Numbered from the stretch's first letter, positions 20,224 through 31,999 are shown. The stretch: DNA of 64,000 nucleotides from Myoxocephalus aenaeus (GCA_038501785.1 JBAMJR010000032.1:1879001-1943000); one strand, 5' to 3'. A program made the numbers and translations. The notes: generated by a model not told the origin, from the letters alone.

Positions 20224-22059
20224 CCGTATTGGTCCGAATATAAGACGACCCTGATTATAAGACGACCCCCCGTTTTTCAACACAAACATTTAGAAAAACA
20301 GATTTGCAGACTAGATTTGCCGAACAAAGAACTTCATTTTATTTTAAAATAACAATATTAAAAACACAGTGAATTAAACACAAAGGCAAACTATGTACAG
20401 TATGATTCAAAATTAATATCAAGCAATAATAAAGCAACATTGTGAACATTTTTAAATAACAGAGAAAATACAGGCCACACATTTAACTAAACTTAACAAA
20501 AATTCGCCAAACTTCTCCTCCGATGTCTCTCTATCCCTCACACACGTCCTCTGCCCCGCTGTGTTCGCTCTCGCTGTCATCGCTCCCCAGCTGCTCCGCT
20601 TCCACCGGCTCCTCCCAAAGCACGTCATCCTCGCTGCCGTCCAATGCATTTGAGATGCAACATTTTTTAAAGCCATCGATGATGCTCTGTGAGGAAATAG
20701 CATCCCATGCATGCAGGATCCATTCACACAGTAGACGGACTGACGGCTTCTGTATTTTCCTGGTCGGTGTGAGTGCGTGGTTGCCAGACAGGAGCCACTC
20801 TGTGTATTTTTTTCGCAGGTTATCCTTGAAAGGCTTGTTCACAACTACGTCCAACACCTGTAGCTGGCTTGTCATTCCCCCTGGTATGATCACAAGATCC
20901 CCGTTCATTGCTCGCACCTGACTTTTCACGGGCTCAGTCAGATGTCCGCGGAACGCATCCAGAACGAGCATGTTCCTCCTCTTCCTCAGTCCCCCGTAGC
21001 GTGCGCCCCACACAACCTTTAGCCAGTCCACTACAAGCCCCGACTCCATCCAGCCCTTCTCCTGGGCGCGCACAATAATGCCAGCTGGCATTGGGTCCTT
21101 TGGCACGGTCTTACGCTTAAGAATGACATACGGGGGGAGTTTGCTGCCATCAGCGAGACATGTCAACATGACAGCGGCTCTTCTCGTTGCCCGTTGATTT
21201 CACCAACACAGACTTTTCTCCCTTTCTATTGACAGTCACCGATGTTGGCATGTCGAAATAAACGGGTGTCTGATCGGCATTGCCGATCTGATCCAGCGGG
21301 TAGGAGTGCTTCTTCCTCAGGTTGATAACAAAGCGCTGAAACGAAAGCAGCTTCTCTCCGAAGTCTGACGGCAGGCGTTGGGCCAAACTCGTTCTCCGTC
21401 TAAGTGACAGTCCATTACGCCGCATCATCCTACGACACCAGCCGAGGCTGGCTTTAAATCCAGTGATGTTGAGCTCTCTGGCGATTTCCAGGGCCTTAAA
21501 CTGGATGACAGCTCTGGTAATGGGCATTCCCTCACTTCTTTTTTCCCTGACATATTCAAAAACCCTCCGGTCAACCTCAATGAAACGACCACTTTGAGGA
21601 CCACGGAAGGATTTTCGCTGACTGTTAGCATCTTTTAGACGTTGTTTTTCTGCTCGTCATCTTCTTACATTACACTCAGTGACCCCGAATGTCTTGGCAG
21701 CTTGGCAGTTGTTAGATGACTTTGCCTTATTGACAACCATTATTTTGAAATTGGCATCATAGCTCCTCCGCTGTTGTTTATTGACCTGGCCCACTTTTGA
21801 GCCACTTGTCTCTAAATGGTCAGCCTGTCTTTCCATCTTTAAACACCGGTAACGGGCTGGTTGTTAAGGACGCCTCTTCCCTCCGTCCGGAACGAATTTT
21901 TGGCGCCATCTGTGCCCGCGAATGTGTATTGACATTTAAAGGGAGCGCCGAAGAAGAGAAACTGCGCTCTGAATACTAGACCCCGAATATAAGACGACCC
22001 GACTTTTTTGGACCTATTTCGAGGGGAAAAAAGGCCGTCTTATATTCGGACCAATACGG
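20224..22059 (-). mobile_element. Tigger/pogo-type element
   Basis: Inverted termini CCGTATTGGTCCGAATATAAG flanked by TA on both sides (20222-20223, 22060-22061). The opposite arm of the host element reads GAGCAATCTTTATTAGTTTA without the insert, giving an exact empty site with one TA. It carries a decayed transposase on the minus strand. Confidence 0.92.
20531..21850 (-). pseudogene. Tigger/pogo DDE transposase, broken
   Basis: The minus-strand reading starts near 21850. It has a helix-turn-helix-like N-terminus (NVRR, then a stop where Trp is expected at about 21645), a CENP-B-like second DNA-binding region (SLGWCRRMMRRNGLSLRRRT) and the DDE_1 core. Catalytic acidic positions are visible as NADQTP, LVLDAFRGH and LQVLDVVVNKPFK. 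A frameshift at about 21160 separates the first acidic block from the rest; bases expected around CHV are missing. The C-terminus is acidic. The gene cannot make active enzyme as it stands. Family call is firm; age unknown. Confidence 0.88.
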
Positions 22060-22245
22060 TAGTTTATTATTTATTCACAGTAACGTTACATCAGTTTAAC
22101 GGAGGGAAAGGTTAAGATTCATAATTTAAGATTTTAATTTAACTTTTACTTTGAACTACAGCGGTGTCTTTTTACTTTTGACAAAATTCTTTGCAATTAT
22201 ATGTGTACCTATATAAGTATATATAAACAGATACACATAATGTTA

Positions 22246-22246
<1 letters not shown>

Positions 22247-22304
<58 letters not shown>
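22247..22304. repeat. (TA)n microsatellite
   Basis: About 29 TA units inside the long-arm element. Confidence 0.9.
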
Positions 22305-22307
<3 letters not shown>

Positions 22308-22659
22308 GTTTATTTATGTTACACCCGTCCCATGTATCTATACTATTATATGAATCTGCTAGGTGTAGTAGTACTATGGGTGGGGTCCTGGGTACAGTTT
22401 TAAAAGTGATCGCGCTATGATATAATATAATGGTTCCTACAATCGTTGCTCTCTTATTCTAAAAACGGAATTAACTGGCGGTGACTCCAATAGAATAAAA
22501 GGTCTGTGCCTCTTATTTAGTCCTTTTATCTTGTGTTGTAATTGTATTTGACCCTTTCTTGAATAGTTCTTTAACTTGGACACACCCAAGATACATTAAC
22601 TGCCTTGAAACACTGTTTGGTATTTATTAGGCGTATGCAACAAACTAAATGACATGCAG

Positions 22660-22945
22660 ATCCCTTATTAAAGACAATATCAATAGAGATACTACGAGAC
22701 TGACAAACAGTTTCTTCCTGCTACTGTGACTTCATGTCACGGCCATAATTTGGATATTGTAGCAATGCATAGTGCACTTTATACATATTTTTGTGCAATA
22801 CTGTCACTATATTTTGTGTCTTATTTTTTGCCTTAAGTTTATTGTAATTCTGTGTGTTAGGAAGACCCAGCAAAATAAGCTTTTCATTGTACAGAATAAC
22901 TGCCTGTTATCTGTGCATATGACAATAAAAGAATCTTGAATCAAT
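22660..22945 (+). mobile_element. LINE 3' UTR fragment
   Basis: Ends TATGACAATAAAAGAATCTTGAATC with preceding TTTTCATTGTACAGAATAAC, a typical fish L2-like LINE 3' end. No coding part remains. Confidence 0.55.
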
Positions 22946-23045
22946 ACACGGTAAACCCACACATACACACTCAAAATAACAAATACAGAAATACATATAA
23001 TTGTATATATATTGTGTTTATAACTATGTTTTTTAATATATATAT

Positions 23046-23948
23046 TAGTGCTGTCAAACGATTAAAATATTTAATCGCGATTAATCGCATTTATGTCATA
23101 GTTAACTCGCGATTAATCGCAATTAATCGCAATTATTTTTTCATTTTAATGCTCTTATCAACATGAAAAAGTGGATTGGCTTGCTTTATGCAAATGTTTT
23201 ATTTTATTGAAAAACAACTGCCAAACAGGGCGGTACAAAATAAAATTATAAAGTGCACATTTCAGGTAAACAAGGGTTTACAAAATAAAATGATAAAGTG
23301 CACATTTCAGGTAAACAAGGGCTTAAGAGAGAGAGAGAGAGCTGTGAACATAGCAGTCAGGCTCCTGAAGGTAATCCGTAGGTCCTGTCGTTGGATGCGA
23401 TGCGTATTCTATCAGCTAGACCCTCGTCCTCCACAACGTTAACAGGCTACACGCAGTAGCCACCATTTAGCTATGGCTGCAATAAGTCTGTTCTTGTTGT
23501 GGTGTCCATGTGTTTCTGAAGTCATCCATTCTTGTCTGCTATGACGAGGGGGCGCAGAGTTAGCATCAGCTGTGTGCTTGGCCATCAAGTGGTGTTTCAG
23601 ACTGGGTAGGCTACGATGATAGCTCAGTTCACAATGACTAATGGCACATACCACTTTGGTCTTGTCAAGGGAACATCTGACAACTTGTTGAAAGTAAACT
23701 TTCCATTCATTAGCGTCTTATCATTCATTTTGCCGTATCGCGCTCACCATTCATTCATTTCAAACCGTAACGTTAGCCTAGCTTCCAAGCCCAAACGACG
23801 TGCCTATTGTTTTGCTTCCGGTTGAGCTACATCCGGCGTGGCGCTCGCGAGAAAAAAATTAAAATGCGTTAACGCCGTTAATAAAATTGACGGCGTTAAA
23901 ATTGGTTTGTGTTAACACCGTTAATAACGCGCTAATATGACAGCACTA
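23046..23948. mobile_element. hAT element, copy 2
   Basis: Termini TAGTGCTGTCA and TGACAGCACTA, with ATATATAT on both sides (23038-23045, 23949-23956). It is the same family as 14049-15532 but reversed and without the foreign middle segment. Confidence 0.82.
23439..23654 (-). pseudogene. BED-finger remnant of hAT transposase
   Basis: Minus-strand translation LSYHRSLPSLKHHLMAKHTA, a BED finger with the H-x4-H pair intact (HHLMAKH) and an altered cysteine pair (VCAISHC has four residues between the cysteines instead of two). It comes from the first coding exon of the autonomous hAT parent. Confidence 0.6.
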
Positions 23949-24799
23949 ATATATATATATATATAAATAATTTCAAACAATTTGGTCAAAAGTAATAAGA
24001 CACCGCTGTAGTTTAAAGTAAAAGTTCAATTAAAATCTTAAATTATAAATCGTAACCTTTCCCTCCATTAAACTGATGTAACGTTACTGTGAATAAATAA
24101 TAAACTAATAAAGATTGCTCATTAGATCCTCAAAACAGAATTATATCTCATGTTTAAACGCTATGGAGAAACCGGAGCCAGCGGATCATTTCTAAAAGTC
24201 CTGCCGGGATCAGGCTGCTCTCATCGGGCAGCAGAGCGCTGACGGCCCGGTGCTGCGGGACTCACGGTCCGCGAGCAGGAACTCAACTCGTCGGCGTATC
24301 TTTTTAAGTCGGCTGATTCTTGACAAGCCGACCACAGATTTGATGCTTAAATAACTAACTTCTCGCCTGAAAACATCCTAAAATTACATGTTGTGACTCA
24401 ATAACAGTAGTATTAAGAGAACGTCAACTTTCAGTTGTGTTTTCTCATCCGCCATTGTTCCCAGTGTGCTGGTGAGAAATGCATTCCAGCCAATCCGAAG
24501 CAGAGGATTGTAACCAATTAGATGTAGAGATCGATGGTGACTGGATCCGCCCACTTACTGTCAAAAAGAAAATCTACTTGAGCGCGAGCCGGTAACAGAC
24601 ACGCGAGCGAGCAGGTTAAAGCTTCGAGAGCGAGCGGGTTCAAACTTCAAGAGGGACTTTTGCTCTCGTGAGCGGGGATTTTACTCGCGTAGTGATGTAA
24701 AAGCGCTCGTCAAAGTAAATTACGCGCGCAGCTGTTTGATTTGCGCGCTCTCGTGGAGCTCATTTGCGCTTTTTAGTTTTGGCACGGGTTTACCGTCAT

Positions 24800-25229
24800 A
24801 ATCTTAACAATGTGAAGAGCTTAACAACGTGAACACGTAACAATGTGATCGTCTTAACAATGTGAACACGTAACAGCGTTTCTCTCTCAGGTCAACACAG
24901 AGACTTTAAAGCCTTTATGACCTGCAGGATTAAATTGTGCACTACTCGACTTTCTGGTCTTGTTGCAAAATAAATATTTCAATTAGAAATATCGCCCTGT
25001 ATCAGAAAGAGAGACCACCAATATTAAAGTTCTGATATTGGTTCATAATGGTTTTAAAGGTCTTATTTAATTAGCAGATTTATTTTATTATTTATATTGT
25101 GAGAAGCACTTTGTCACATTTAATCTGTATTAAAAGTGCGAAACAAATAATGTCTGATAGATTTTTCTTTGTGTTTTTATGCTAACGAGTTGACGTTGTT
25201 TATTACATTCTTTCACAGTATTCTTTTAA
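24800..25229 (+). repeat. Repeat family R, second part of split copy
   Basis: Continues the repeat interrupted at 19742. Matches minus-strand 63190-63600 and ends at the TTAA target of the next piggyBac. Confidence 0.75.
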
Positions 25230-27172
25230 CTCACTGCACACTGGAGGTCATTTTCAGTCGATTTTCTCGATTTGACATAATTTTCTTAGATTCACCTTTT
25301 AAGGCACTTGCATATAAGATATATACCCATGTTTTACATCATAAATTGCAGAACAATCTCAGCTATCTATATAATGAGGCACCATTGTCGTAAGGCAAAA
25401 GTGTAAAGAAAAAGACTTTATAATATGACACTAAAGCTGAAAAATGGAATCTCGATTTTTGGAAATTCTTCATATCGCTTGAAAAAACCTAACTTTACTC
25501 AGGTGGTGACTCTGTTTAGGTGATGGCAATTGGTTTACCAAAGGTTTTAGGTTCACAAAAGCAGTGAAATATATGAATAAAATGTTAGATACATGTAAAT
25601 AAATGTCTAAAACTAAAGTTTTTATTATCGTTTTTTGAGTAGAAATATGGTCTTTCACAGCTTTCACCAAAATTATAAAAATGGGACTGAGAAATGACTT
25701 CATAGTGCAGATAAAGCTTCATGGAGTGTGTGCAAATGAAAAATGACCATCACAACAATTTTTTTTTTTTTAAATAAAAATATGTATTATAAAAAAAAAA
25801 AGAAAATATGTACAGAATATATATTCAGAAATATAAAACAGAACAAAGACTAGACCATTTACAATATACAAGTATATATGCTTCAATGGCATATCCTCAT
25901 GCCATGGCATGCCAGTCATGGAAACAGTTTCTGTTCAGCTGCAGGCAGAGGGGAACGTTACACGCCTCGCACTTCCACGCCGTGTCTTTTCTCACTTTCT
26001 TCATGCTGCAAAGCTCGCAAACCCTGCGACCCACCGTGGACTTAGTTGGAAGAACAGTTTGAAGAGTTCAATGGGTGTTGCTGTGGCACTGACATGTGGA
26101 CCTGGTGTCCGGGCTGGAACTTGATGACGGGGGGAGCAGTGTCCGGGTCTTCATCCGTCCTCCAGGACAGCGTAGGTGCAGGTGGTGCACGTGCTGCTGT
26201 CTTTCTTGATCTGGCCTGAGGTGAAAGTAGTCGCCGGGCAGCACGCGCCCTGTTTGCTGGAGATGGTGTCTTTAGTCGTCGGTCAACGCGCTGCCTCTTT
26301 GCTGGTCGCGGTAGTTGCCGTCCAACACGCTGCCTCTTTGCTGGCCAGGCTGGTCGGGGCGGCTGGTGCTCCTCTCTGTAAAATAAATCAATACTAGTCA
26401 GTTGAAAGAAAGATGACGTAACGATTGAGCAGAATGCTCCACATTGGATGTGTAAATATTATTCAGATCATGACTGTGGTAGTAATTTCAGCATAGGGCT
26501 CCGCATTGGATGTATAAATATTAGTGGTAGTAACGTGAAGCAGAGTGTTGTACAAAGCAGACTGTGTGTAAACATTACTCAGATCATGACTGTATAACGT
26601 GAAGCAGTGTGCACCGCGTGGCTGGCTCTCGTGCTCTCCTGCACAGTGTACACATTACTAGTTTGCACCATGCAGCCTTACAGACACGTAACAAAGTTTA
26701 GTAACTACACTTACCCATCTTCCTCAGAAGAACTAAAGCCTTCGAGCTCTGACGACGACGCGTCGTCCTCCTCCTCCTCGCTGCTCTCCAGAATCATGCG
26801 TTTTGCTTCCTCCGTGTTGAATCTCTTTGTCGTCATGATGTTGATTGTAAAATGTAGCGTGTGTACATGCTGTACAAGTGGGTTGTCCTTTTGAGATTTT
26901 CCTGAGTGTACATTGGTTGTTTAGTTCACGAAATGGCGACGGACATATGACTCAACAAATCACAGAGAAGGATTTTTTTTTTTTTTTTTCCAGCGTCAGA
27001 TGACACACTGCTGCCCTTTCGCTTGCTTGATGATGTTAAAATTATGCTGGGCTCTGCCTGGGCAGGCACCCGGAAGCAGGAAGCCGTCTCTTTCCGCCAG
27101 ACGTAAAATTATATTTTTGCGATGTATTATCGGGGTGCTGTGAATATAACCGCGGGCTCAGTGGACGAAGGG
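25230..27172 (-). mobile_element. piggyBac element 1, internally deleted
   Basis: Flanked by TTAA at 25226-25229 and 27173-27176. Repeat family R resumes after the second TTAA; the copy at 63180-63230 runs through without the insert (TTTTCC where TTTTAA is expected). The right end reads CCCTTCGTCCACTGAG on the minus strand. Sequence 25250-25620 is shared with piggyBac element 2 (28540-28905, inverted). Confidence 0.88.
25905..26836 (-). pseudogene. piggyBac transposase, N- and C-terminal remnants
   Basis: The first exon (26836 down to about 26714) encodes MTTKRFNTEEAKRMILESSE and an acidic Ser/Glu stretch, ending in a GTAAGT donor. The next piece (about 26380-26070) has repeated PAKRQRV units and a Pro-rich end. 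The C-terminal cysteine-rich domain follows at about 26050-25905 with CELC, CEAC, LCLQLNRNCFHDWH and a stop. The whole catalytic domain is deleted, and the two parts meet in different frames. It resembles PGBD4-type transposases. Confidence 0.8.
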
Positions 27173-27423
27173 TTAATAGAATTATTTATAGAACCTAAAT
27201 AGTTGGAGTTGTTTCTCATTAATTCCAGCTGCATGCATACCTGCAAACTTTCAGCGAAATGGGGGGGTCAGCTGGGCGGCCAGCGTTTCTTAGATTGGAG
27301 TGAGACACGGAGAAAAGCTGTCACCTTCGCAATAAAACATCTTTGATGTGATGTGTCGAGTCTTGGCTAATCAGCGTTAATATGTCAACAGCGGCTTCAT
27401 TTCCCTCCCACCAGTTTTTTTAA

Positions 27424-28909
27424 CCCTCTGAGGTCGGCGCCCGCGTCGAAGCGTTAAACCAGGTGTCTAAATGTTTAATAAAATTATAATCATCACAATA
27501 ATACGTCACATAAATATGGTTAAAAATCTGGCGGATATGGTTTCCACTTCCGCGTCTGAGCATCTAAACATGGACATGTATCAGGCGTGCAAAGCTTCAC
27601 TGTGAGTCAGAAGGTGCCAAGCAAAGAGTCCTGAGCAGAGCTATATTGGAGGGGACTGACGGCGCAGCTTCAGAGCCTGAAGGATTCACTAACAGGAGCT
27701 AGACGGAGCTAACGGGCCAGATAGCTGGCCACAGCGTTACTGTGAGACTGAACGGTGAGTAATCAATTGTTGAATCCATCACGTTAACTTGTTACAGTGA
27801 ACATAGTACGACCAGTAGTGCTGGACCTCCATTATGTGTTTGTAAGACAGTAAATAACATGTGTGTGTTGACGATAGCTTCGTAGCGGTTAGCACGTCAC
27901 TACACAGTGTCGTTTTGACTGTTATCATCCGTATATATGACTGAACGGGGCATAATCAATTGTTGAATCTATCACGTTAACTTGTTACAGTGAACATAGT
28001 ACGACCAGTAGTGCTGGACCTCCATTATGTGTTTGTAAGACAGTAAATAACATGTGTGTGTTGACGATAGCTTCGTAGCGGTTAGCACGTCACTACACAG
28101 TGCCGTTTTGGCTGTTATCCGTATATATGACTGAACGGGGCATAATTAATTGTTGAATCTATCACGTTAACTTGTTACAGTGAACATAGTACGACCAGTA
28201 GTGTTGGACCTCCATTATATGTTCGTAAGACAGTAAATAACATGTGTGTGTTGACGATAGCTACGTAGCGGTTAGCACGTCAGTACACAGGGCCGTGTTG
28301 GCTGTTATCTTCCGTGTCTATGACTGAACGGTGCATAATCAACTGTTGTCTCTATCATGTTAACTTTCTTACAGTGAACTCATACTGACTGTATTAATGT
28401 ATTTTACAGAGTGGATTCAGAGCTGTGAGGGTCCAGAGGGCAACATGTAGCATTGCTGCAGCAGTCTCCCTCTCCGTCTGCCTGCCTGAACACATCACCT
28501 AGCAGGCCGCAAAGCCAGCCACAGCTCATCATCCCCACCATATAATAATAAATTTGGTTTTAGACATTAAATTACATGTGTCTACCATTTTATTCATATA
28601 TTCCACTGCTTTTGTGAACATAAGACCTTTGGTAAACCAATTTCCATCACCAAAACCGCTATCCCACCTGAGTAAAGTTATGTTTTCACAACAAATATGA
28701 GACATTTCCAAAATCAAGATTACATTTTTCAGCTTTAGTCATATTTTCATATTTACACTTGTGCCTTTGGGACAATGGTGCCTCATTATATAGATAGCTG
28801 AGATTGTTCTGTATTTTTTTATATACAACACATGATTATGTATCATATGCTAGTGACTTTAAAAAGGGGAATTTAAAAATCAAGAAAAAGACCCCAAGAC
28901 CTCCAAGTG
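27424..28909. mobile_element. piggyBac element 2, non-autonomous
   Basis: TTAA at 27420-27423 and 28910-28913. Termini CCCTCTGAGGTC and, on the minus strand, CACTTGGAGGTC are alike. It holds no transposase; its right third is homologous to the end of element 1. The middle is a tandem repeat (27746-28382). Segment 27175-27420 before it has no gene beyond the tail of repeat R. Confidence 0.82.
27746..28382 (+). repeat. About 191-bp tandem repeat, 3.3 units
   Basis: Units start at 27746, 27939, 28129 and 28322 with GACTGAACGG. The first reads GAACGGTGAGTAAT, a good splice donor; the others have lost it. The run ends just before a TTTTACAG acceptor-like site at about 28410, so it may lie in an intron of an element transcript. 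Confidence 0.85.
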
Positions 28910-28919
28910 TTAATGGCAA

Positions 28920-29384
28920 GCTAGTCAGCTTGCTATCACGTTAGCTAACGTTTTTGGGAGAGACAACGTTTTTTTAGCGATTACTGGCAGCGGCAAGCGT
29001 GTGGCAGGCGTCAGCCAGGTGCCAGGAGAGCGGTGACTCAGCGGCACCTCCGTGACTCCTGGCCCCTTAGTGGTGGCAATTATCTGACGAGTCGGGGCAC
29101 TTCTCTGACAGCTACTGGCACTGGTAGTTCGTGACACCTACCGACACCTAACTACATATATTATAAGGAGAGGGCAAGTGGAGATTTTATCCAACAAAAA
29201 TCTAACAAGTGGCCAAAATTAGTTTTCTCCATAGGGTGGCCGGGCTCCTGTTTATATTCAAGGGTTTAAGATCTACATGTAGAAAAAAAAAAGTGTATCA
29301 ATCTGCTTTACAATTGCTTTACAATCTGTACACATAACGTCCCGGGACCTCACCTCAAGTCAAGACCCCCCCCAGAGACAATTA

Positions 29385-29423
<39 letters not shown>

Positions 29424-29450
29424 ATACCTGGACTTTTCACCTGATTACAC
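28920..29450. other. Repeat fragments and (GT)n
   Basis: Contains a fragment of the common fish repeat (29310-29370, CAATCTGTACACATAACG) and a (GT)n microsatellite at about 29388-29421. No gene seen. Confidence 0.5.
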
Positions 29451-29470
29451 ACCAGCATTGTGAGGACTTA

Positions 29471-29511
29471 TTTGGTTTAGGCGGACCATCCCGAGGTCCG
29501 CCTAAACCAAA
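29471..29511. repeat. 17-bp perfect inverted repeat
   Basis: Arms 29471-29487 and 29495-29511 (TTTGGTTTAGGCGGACC and its complement) with loop ATCCCGA. It lies just upstream of the SET/recombinase locus promoter. Confidence 0.85.
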
Positions 29512-29689
29512 GAGTGTAAACGCCTTATAAGTGTCTAAATAACATACCCTCTCTTTTTCGTGGAAAGTCCTCTTTTACCACCTGACCTGATTTTTGTGTA
29601 TCCTAGTGTATAGAACAGCGCCGCGTAGCGTCTGGACCATGCTGGTGCAGTTTCATACACATTTTGATACACACGGTTAAAATGTCGCG

Positions 29690-29857
29690 GGCTGCCTTGT
29701 GATTGGCTGGTTTTCCTGCGGGGGCGGGACGGAGGAGTGACGTCGAAGTGACGTCGGAGGGACGTACGGACGTCAAGTACAAGTTGCGTCACCTCTTTAA
29801 ACACGGAAACAGGCATGGAACATACACATGGACTCATGGAGGATTAAACACCACCAA
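29690..29857 (+). promoter_or_regulatory. Promoter and leader exon of SET/recombinase locus
   Basis: Holds an inverted CCAAT box (GATTGGC, 29701), a GC box (GGGGCGGG, 29721) and two CRE-like TGACGTC sites (29738, 29749). A non-coding exon seems to end at 29857 with donor GTAAGC. It contains an ATG-initiated frame of ten codons plus stop, a possible upstream ORF. Order and spacing resemble TATA-less vertebrate promoters. Transcription start unknown. Confidence 0.55.
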
Positions 29858-30396
29858 GTAAGCATTTATATATGTAAGTATAAAACGGAGCTTTTTAAGG
29901 GCAGTCGAGTCACGTGGTGTCTTAGCTACCTTTAGAGAACGTGCTAACGGTAGAGAACGTGCTAACGTAGCGAACGTGCTAATGGTAGCTAACGTTAGCT
30001 AGCGCTCGTTTGCTAACCTTAGCTAGCTAGCGAACACACTATGTGGCTTTACACAAAGTAAAAGGTTAGCATGCCATTGTAGCTTACATCACACTGTCTC
30101 ATCTCCTCCAGTCTTGACCGGATCACCTGCAGCTCGCTCCCTTAGCTGCTAGCGCTAACCTTAAAGCTAATGTTGATAGTGTGTTTACTTTGCCTGCAGA
30201 GAGGATGAGGTGAGGTAGCTAGATATGTAGACAGATTTGGAAGAAACAAACGAAGCAAGGGATTTACTTAACTTCTACAGTTAATCTTGGATAGTCTAAT
30301 ACAAGTTTAAATGGAGCAGTTATGCATTTTCCTCATATTTTATCCCAGTTTATTACTGGTTTAAATGGCTATAAAATGTTTTCTGATCATAAAATA

Positions 30397-30490
30397 AGAT
30401 AATCCTTTATTAGTCCCGCAGTGGGGAAATTGCAGGATTACAGCAGCATTGCTCACATGACACATGGTAAATAAAAATAAAATAAATCAA
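30397..30490 (-). mobile_element. LINE 3' end in intron
   Basis: TAATCCTTTATTAGTCCCGCAGTGGGGAAATT is a widely dispersed fish LINE tail, read on the plus strand in reverse. It lies in the first intron of the SET/recombinase locus. Confidence 0.55.
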
Positions 30491-30658
30491 GTAATATAAA
30501 TAAACAGTAAGAAGAATACAGTAGCAATGTTAAATGTACAGACGGAATAAAACGTATATAAAAGTACTTGTAGAATACAGTAGCAATGTTAAATGCTACT
30601 GTATGCATGTTCTATAAATGAATATAATAATCCTGACAACCATCTTTGGTAATTTCAG

Positions 30659-31698
30659 CAAAAAAATATGCAACGGCGAAGACGCTTAAATCCGAAGGAT
30701 GATGCCAAATTTTACATTGATACTGGAGGGGACAAAGTGGGACTTGACATGAAATACATCAATGCCTTCAAAGGTAAGTTGAATGTTCTGATTTTGTAAT
30801 CATGATTAAAGTATGAATAAACTTAACGAATGTTTTCTCTGTGTGTATGAAATAGGTCGCGGCATCTTCACCTCTGCTCCATTTGAAAAAGGAGAATTTC
30901 TGTTAGAATATAGAGGTGAACTAATAAACCAGCAAGAATGTGAGAGGAGACAGAGACTTTACCACGACTGCCTTAAGGTGTTCATGTTCGAGTTCCATTT
31001 TAATGGAAAACTATGGTGGTGCATATTATGTCAATGCTTAGTCTAATCAAAATTAAATGACACATTGCCTTTTATTTGATATATTTACTGTTATGAAACT
31101 AATATTTACTTGTGTTTTTGTAGTGTTGATGCAGCAAAAGAGGATGGGTCGCTTGCAAGGCTTGTAAACGACGATAATCCCAATGCCAAGATGAAGTACC
31201 TTACCATCCAAGGGAAGCCACATCTGTGTGTGTTTGCAGCACGAGACATCAGTCAAGGAGAGGAGATCACCTATAATTATGGTGACTCGGATTGGCCGTG
31301 GTCAAAATGTTACTTTGTGAAAATGAAAGTTCTCCTAAAGGAAATGCTTTTACCATATAATATGTCACCTACATGAATAATGCTTAACGATGTCCAAGTA
31401 GCTTTGATTTTACAACGGTTATTGACATTGTTGGTTGATGGGGTAAAAAATAAATGCTGCTACATACAAATATCAAAGTTTCTGCTGTATTGCTTATTCA
31501 GTTTTTACTTACTCCCGTTGGTTTGATGTTTATTGTTAATATCTTCAGAAATCTGAAGGAAAGTCTTCGGAGGGGGAGCATGGTGAGGGTCCACCCACAT
31601 CCGAGCCTTCTAAGAGGACTCAAAAGGTGTCAACAAGTCAGCGGCAAGAAAAGAGATCTCCAGGTGCATCAACTAGTCTGCTCAAAAGATACAAAAAG
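30659..31698 (+). CDS. KMT5A-like SET domain exons
   Basis: ATG at 30668 (MQRRRRLNPKDDAKF) in the first coding exon. Phases join 30773 to 30856, 31018 to 31124 and 31316 to 31549. Motifs in order: GRGIFTSAPFEKGEFLLEYR (start of SET), CVDAAKEDGSLARLVNDD (substrate/cofactor region) and GEEITYNYGD (end of SET). The order matches KMT5A/SETD8, which mono-methylates histone H4 Lys20 in the nucleus. The usual NHS-type cofactor motif reads NDD, a variant I associate with the amplified fish KMT5A-like genes, so activity cannot be assumed. The last exon (31549-31698) is Ser/Lys-rich with KRTQK and LLKRYKK. No stop in this part. The donor after 31018 (GTGCAT) is weak. Confidence 0.75.
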
Positions 31699-31999
31699 GT
31701 AAGTCATATTATTTTTATGTTTTTAAAAGGTTTTAAGCTACATATTACAGGTGTAAATCTCTATGCTCCAATGCTTCAATTCCGATTCAGAGGGCTAAGA
31801 TGCTGTTATAAAATGATTATCGATTCCTCTTTATGCATCAACATTTTTCTAATACATGATTTATTTTTTCTCACTGTGGCTATCTGATAATTCATAATTA
31901 AAAAAACAGATTAATTTAGTTCCATTATCTTTTCTTTTTATTATTCAATATTAGTAACAAATGGAAGAGATGTGTCAAATGGAGTGTTACATTTCCAAG

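Larger units (their letters stand above)
19745..24790. mobile_element. Element with very long inverted arms, class unknown
   Basis: The left arm (19745-20223 plus 22060-22200) and the right arm (23965-24790) are near-identical inverted copies, together at least 600 bp. The outer edges are only approximately mirrored (CAAATCAATGGCAAAAGTA against AAACCCGTGCCAAAACTA). The right arm has about 200 bp that the left arm has lost (24170-24370); a third arm copy at 52595-52950 keeps it. Both arms hold a short frame beginning MADEKTQLKVDV. No transposase of its own was found. It is inserted in repeat family R. A clear target duplication could not be defined. Confidence 0.75.
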
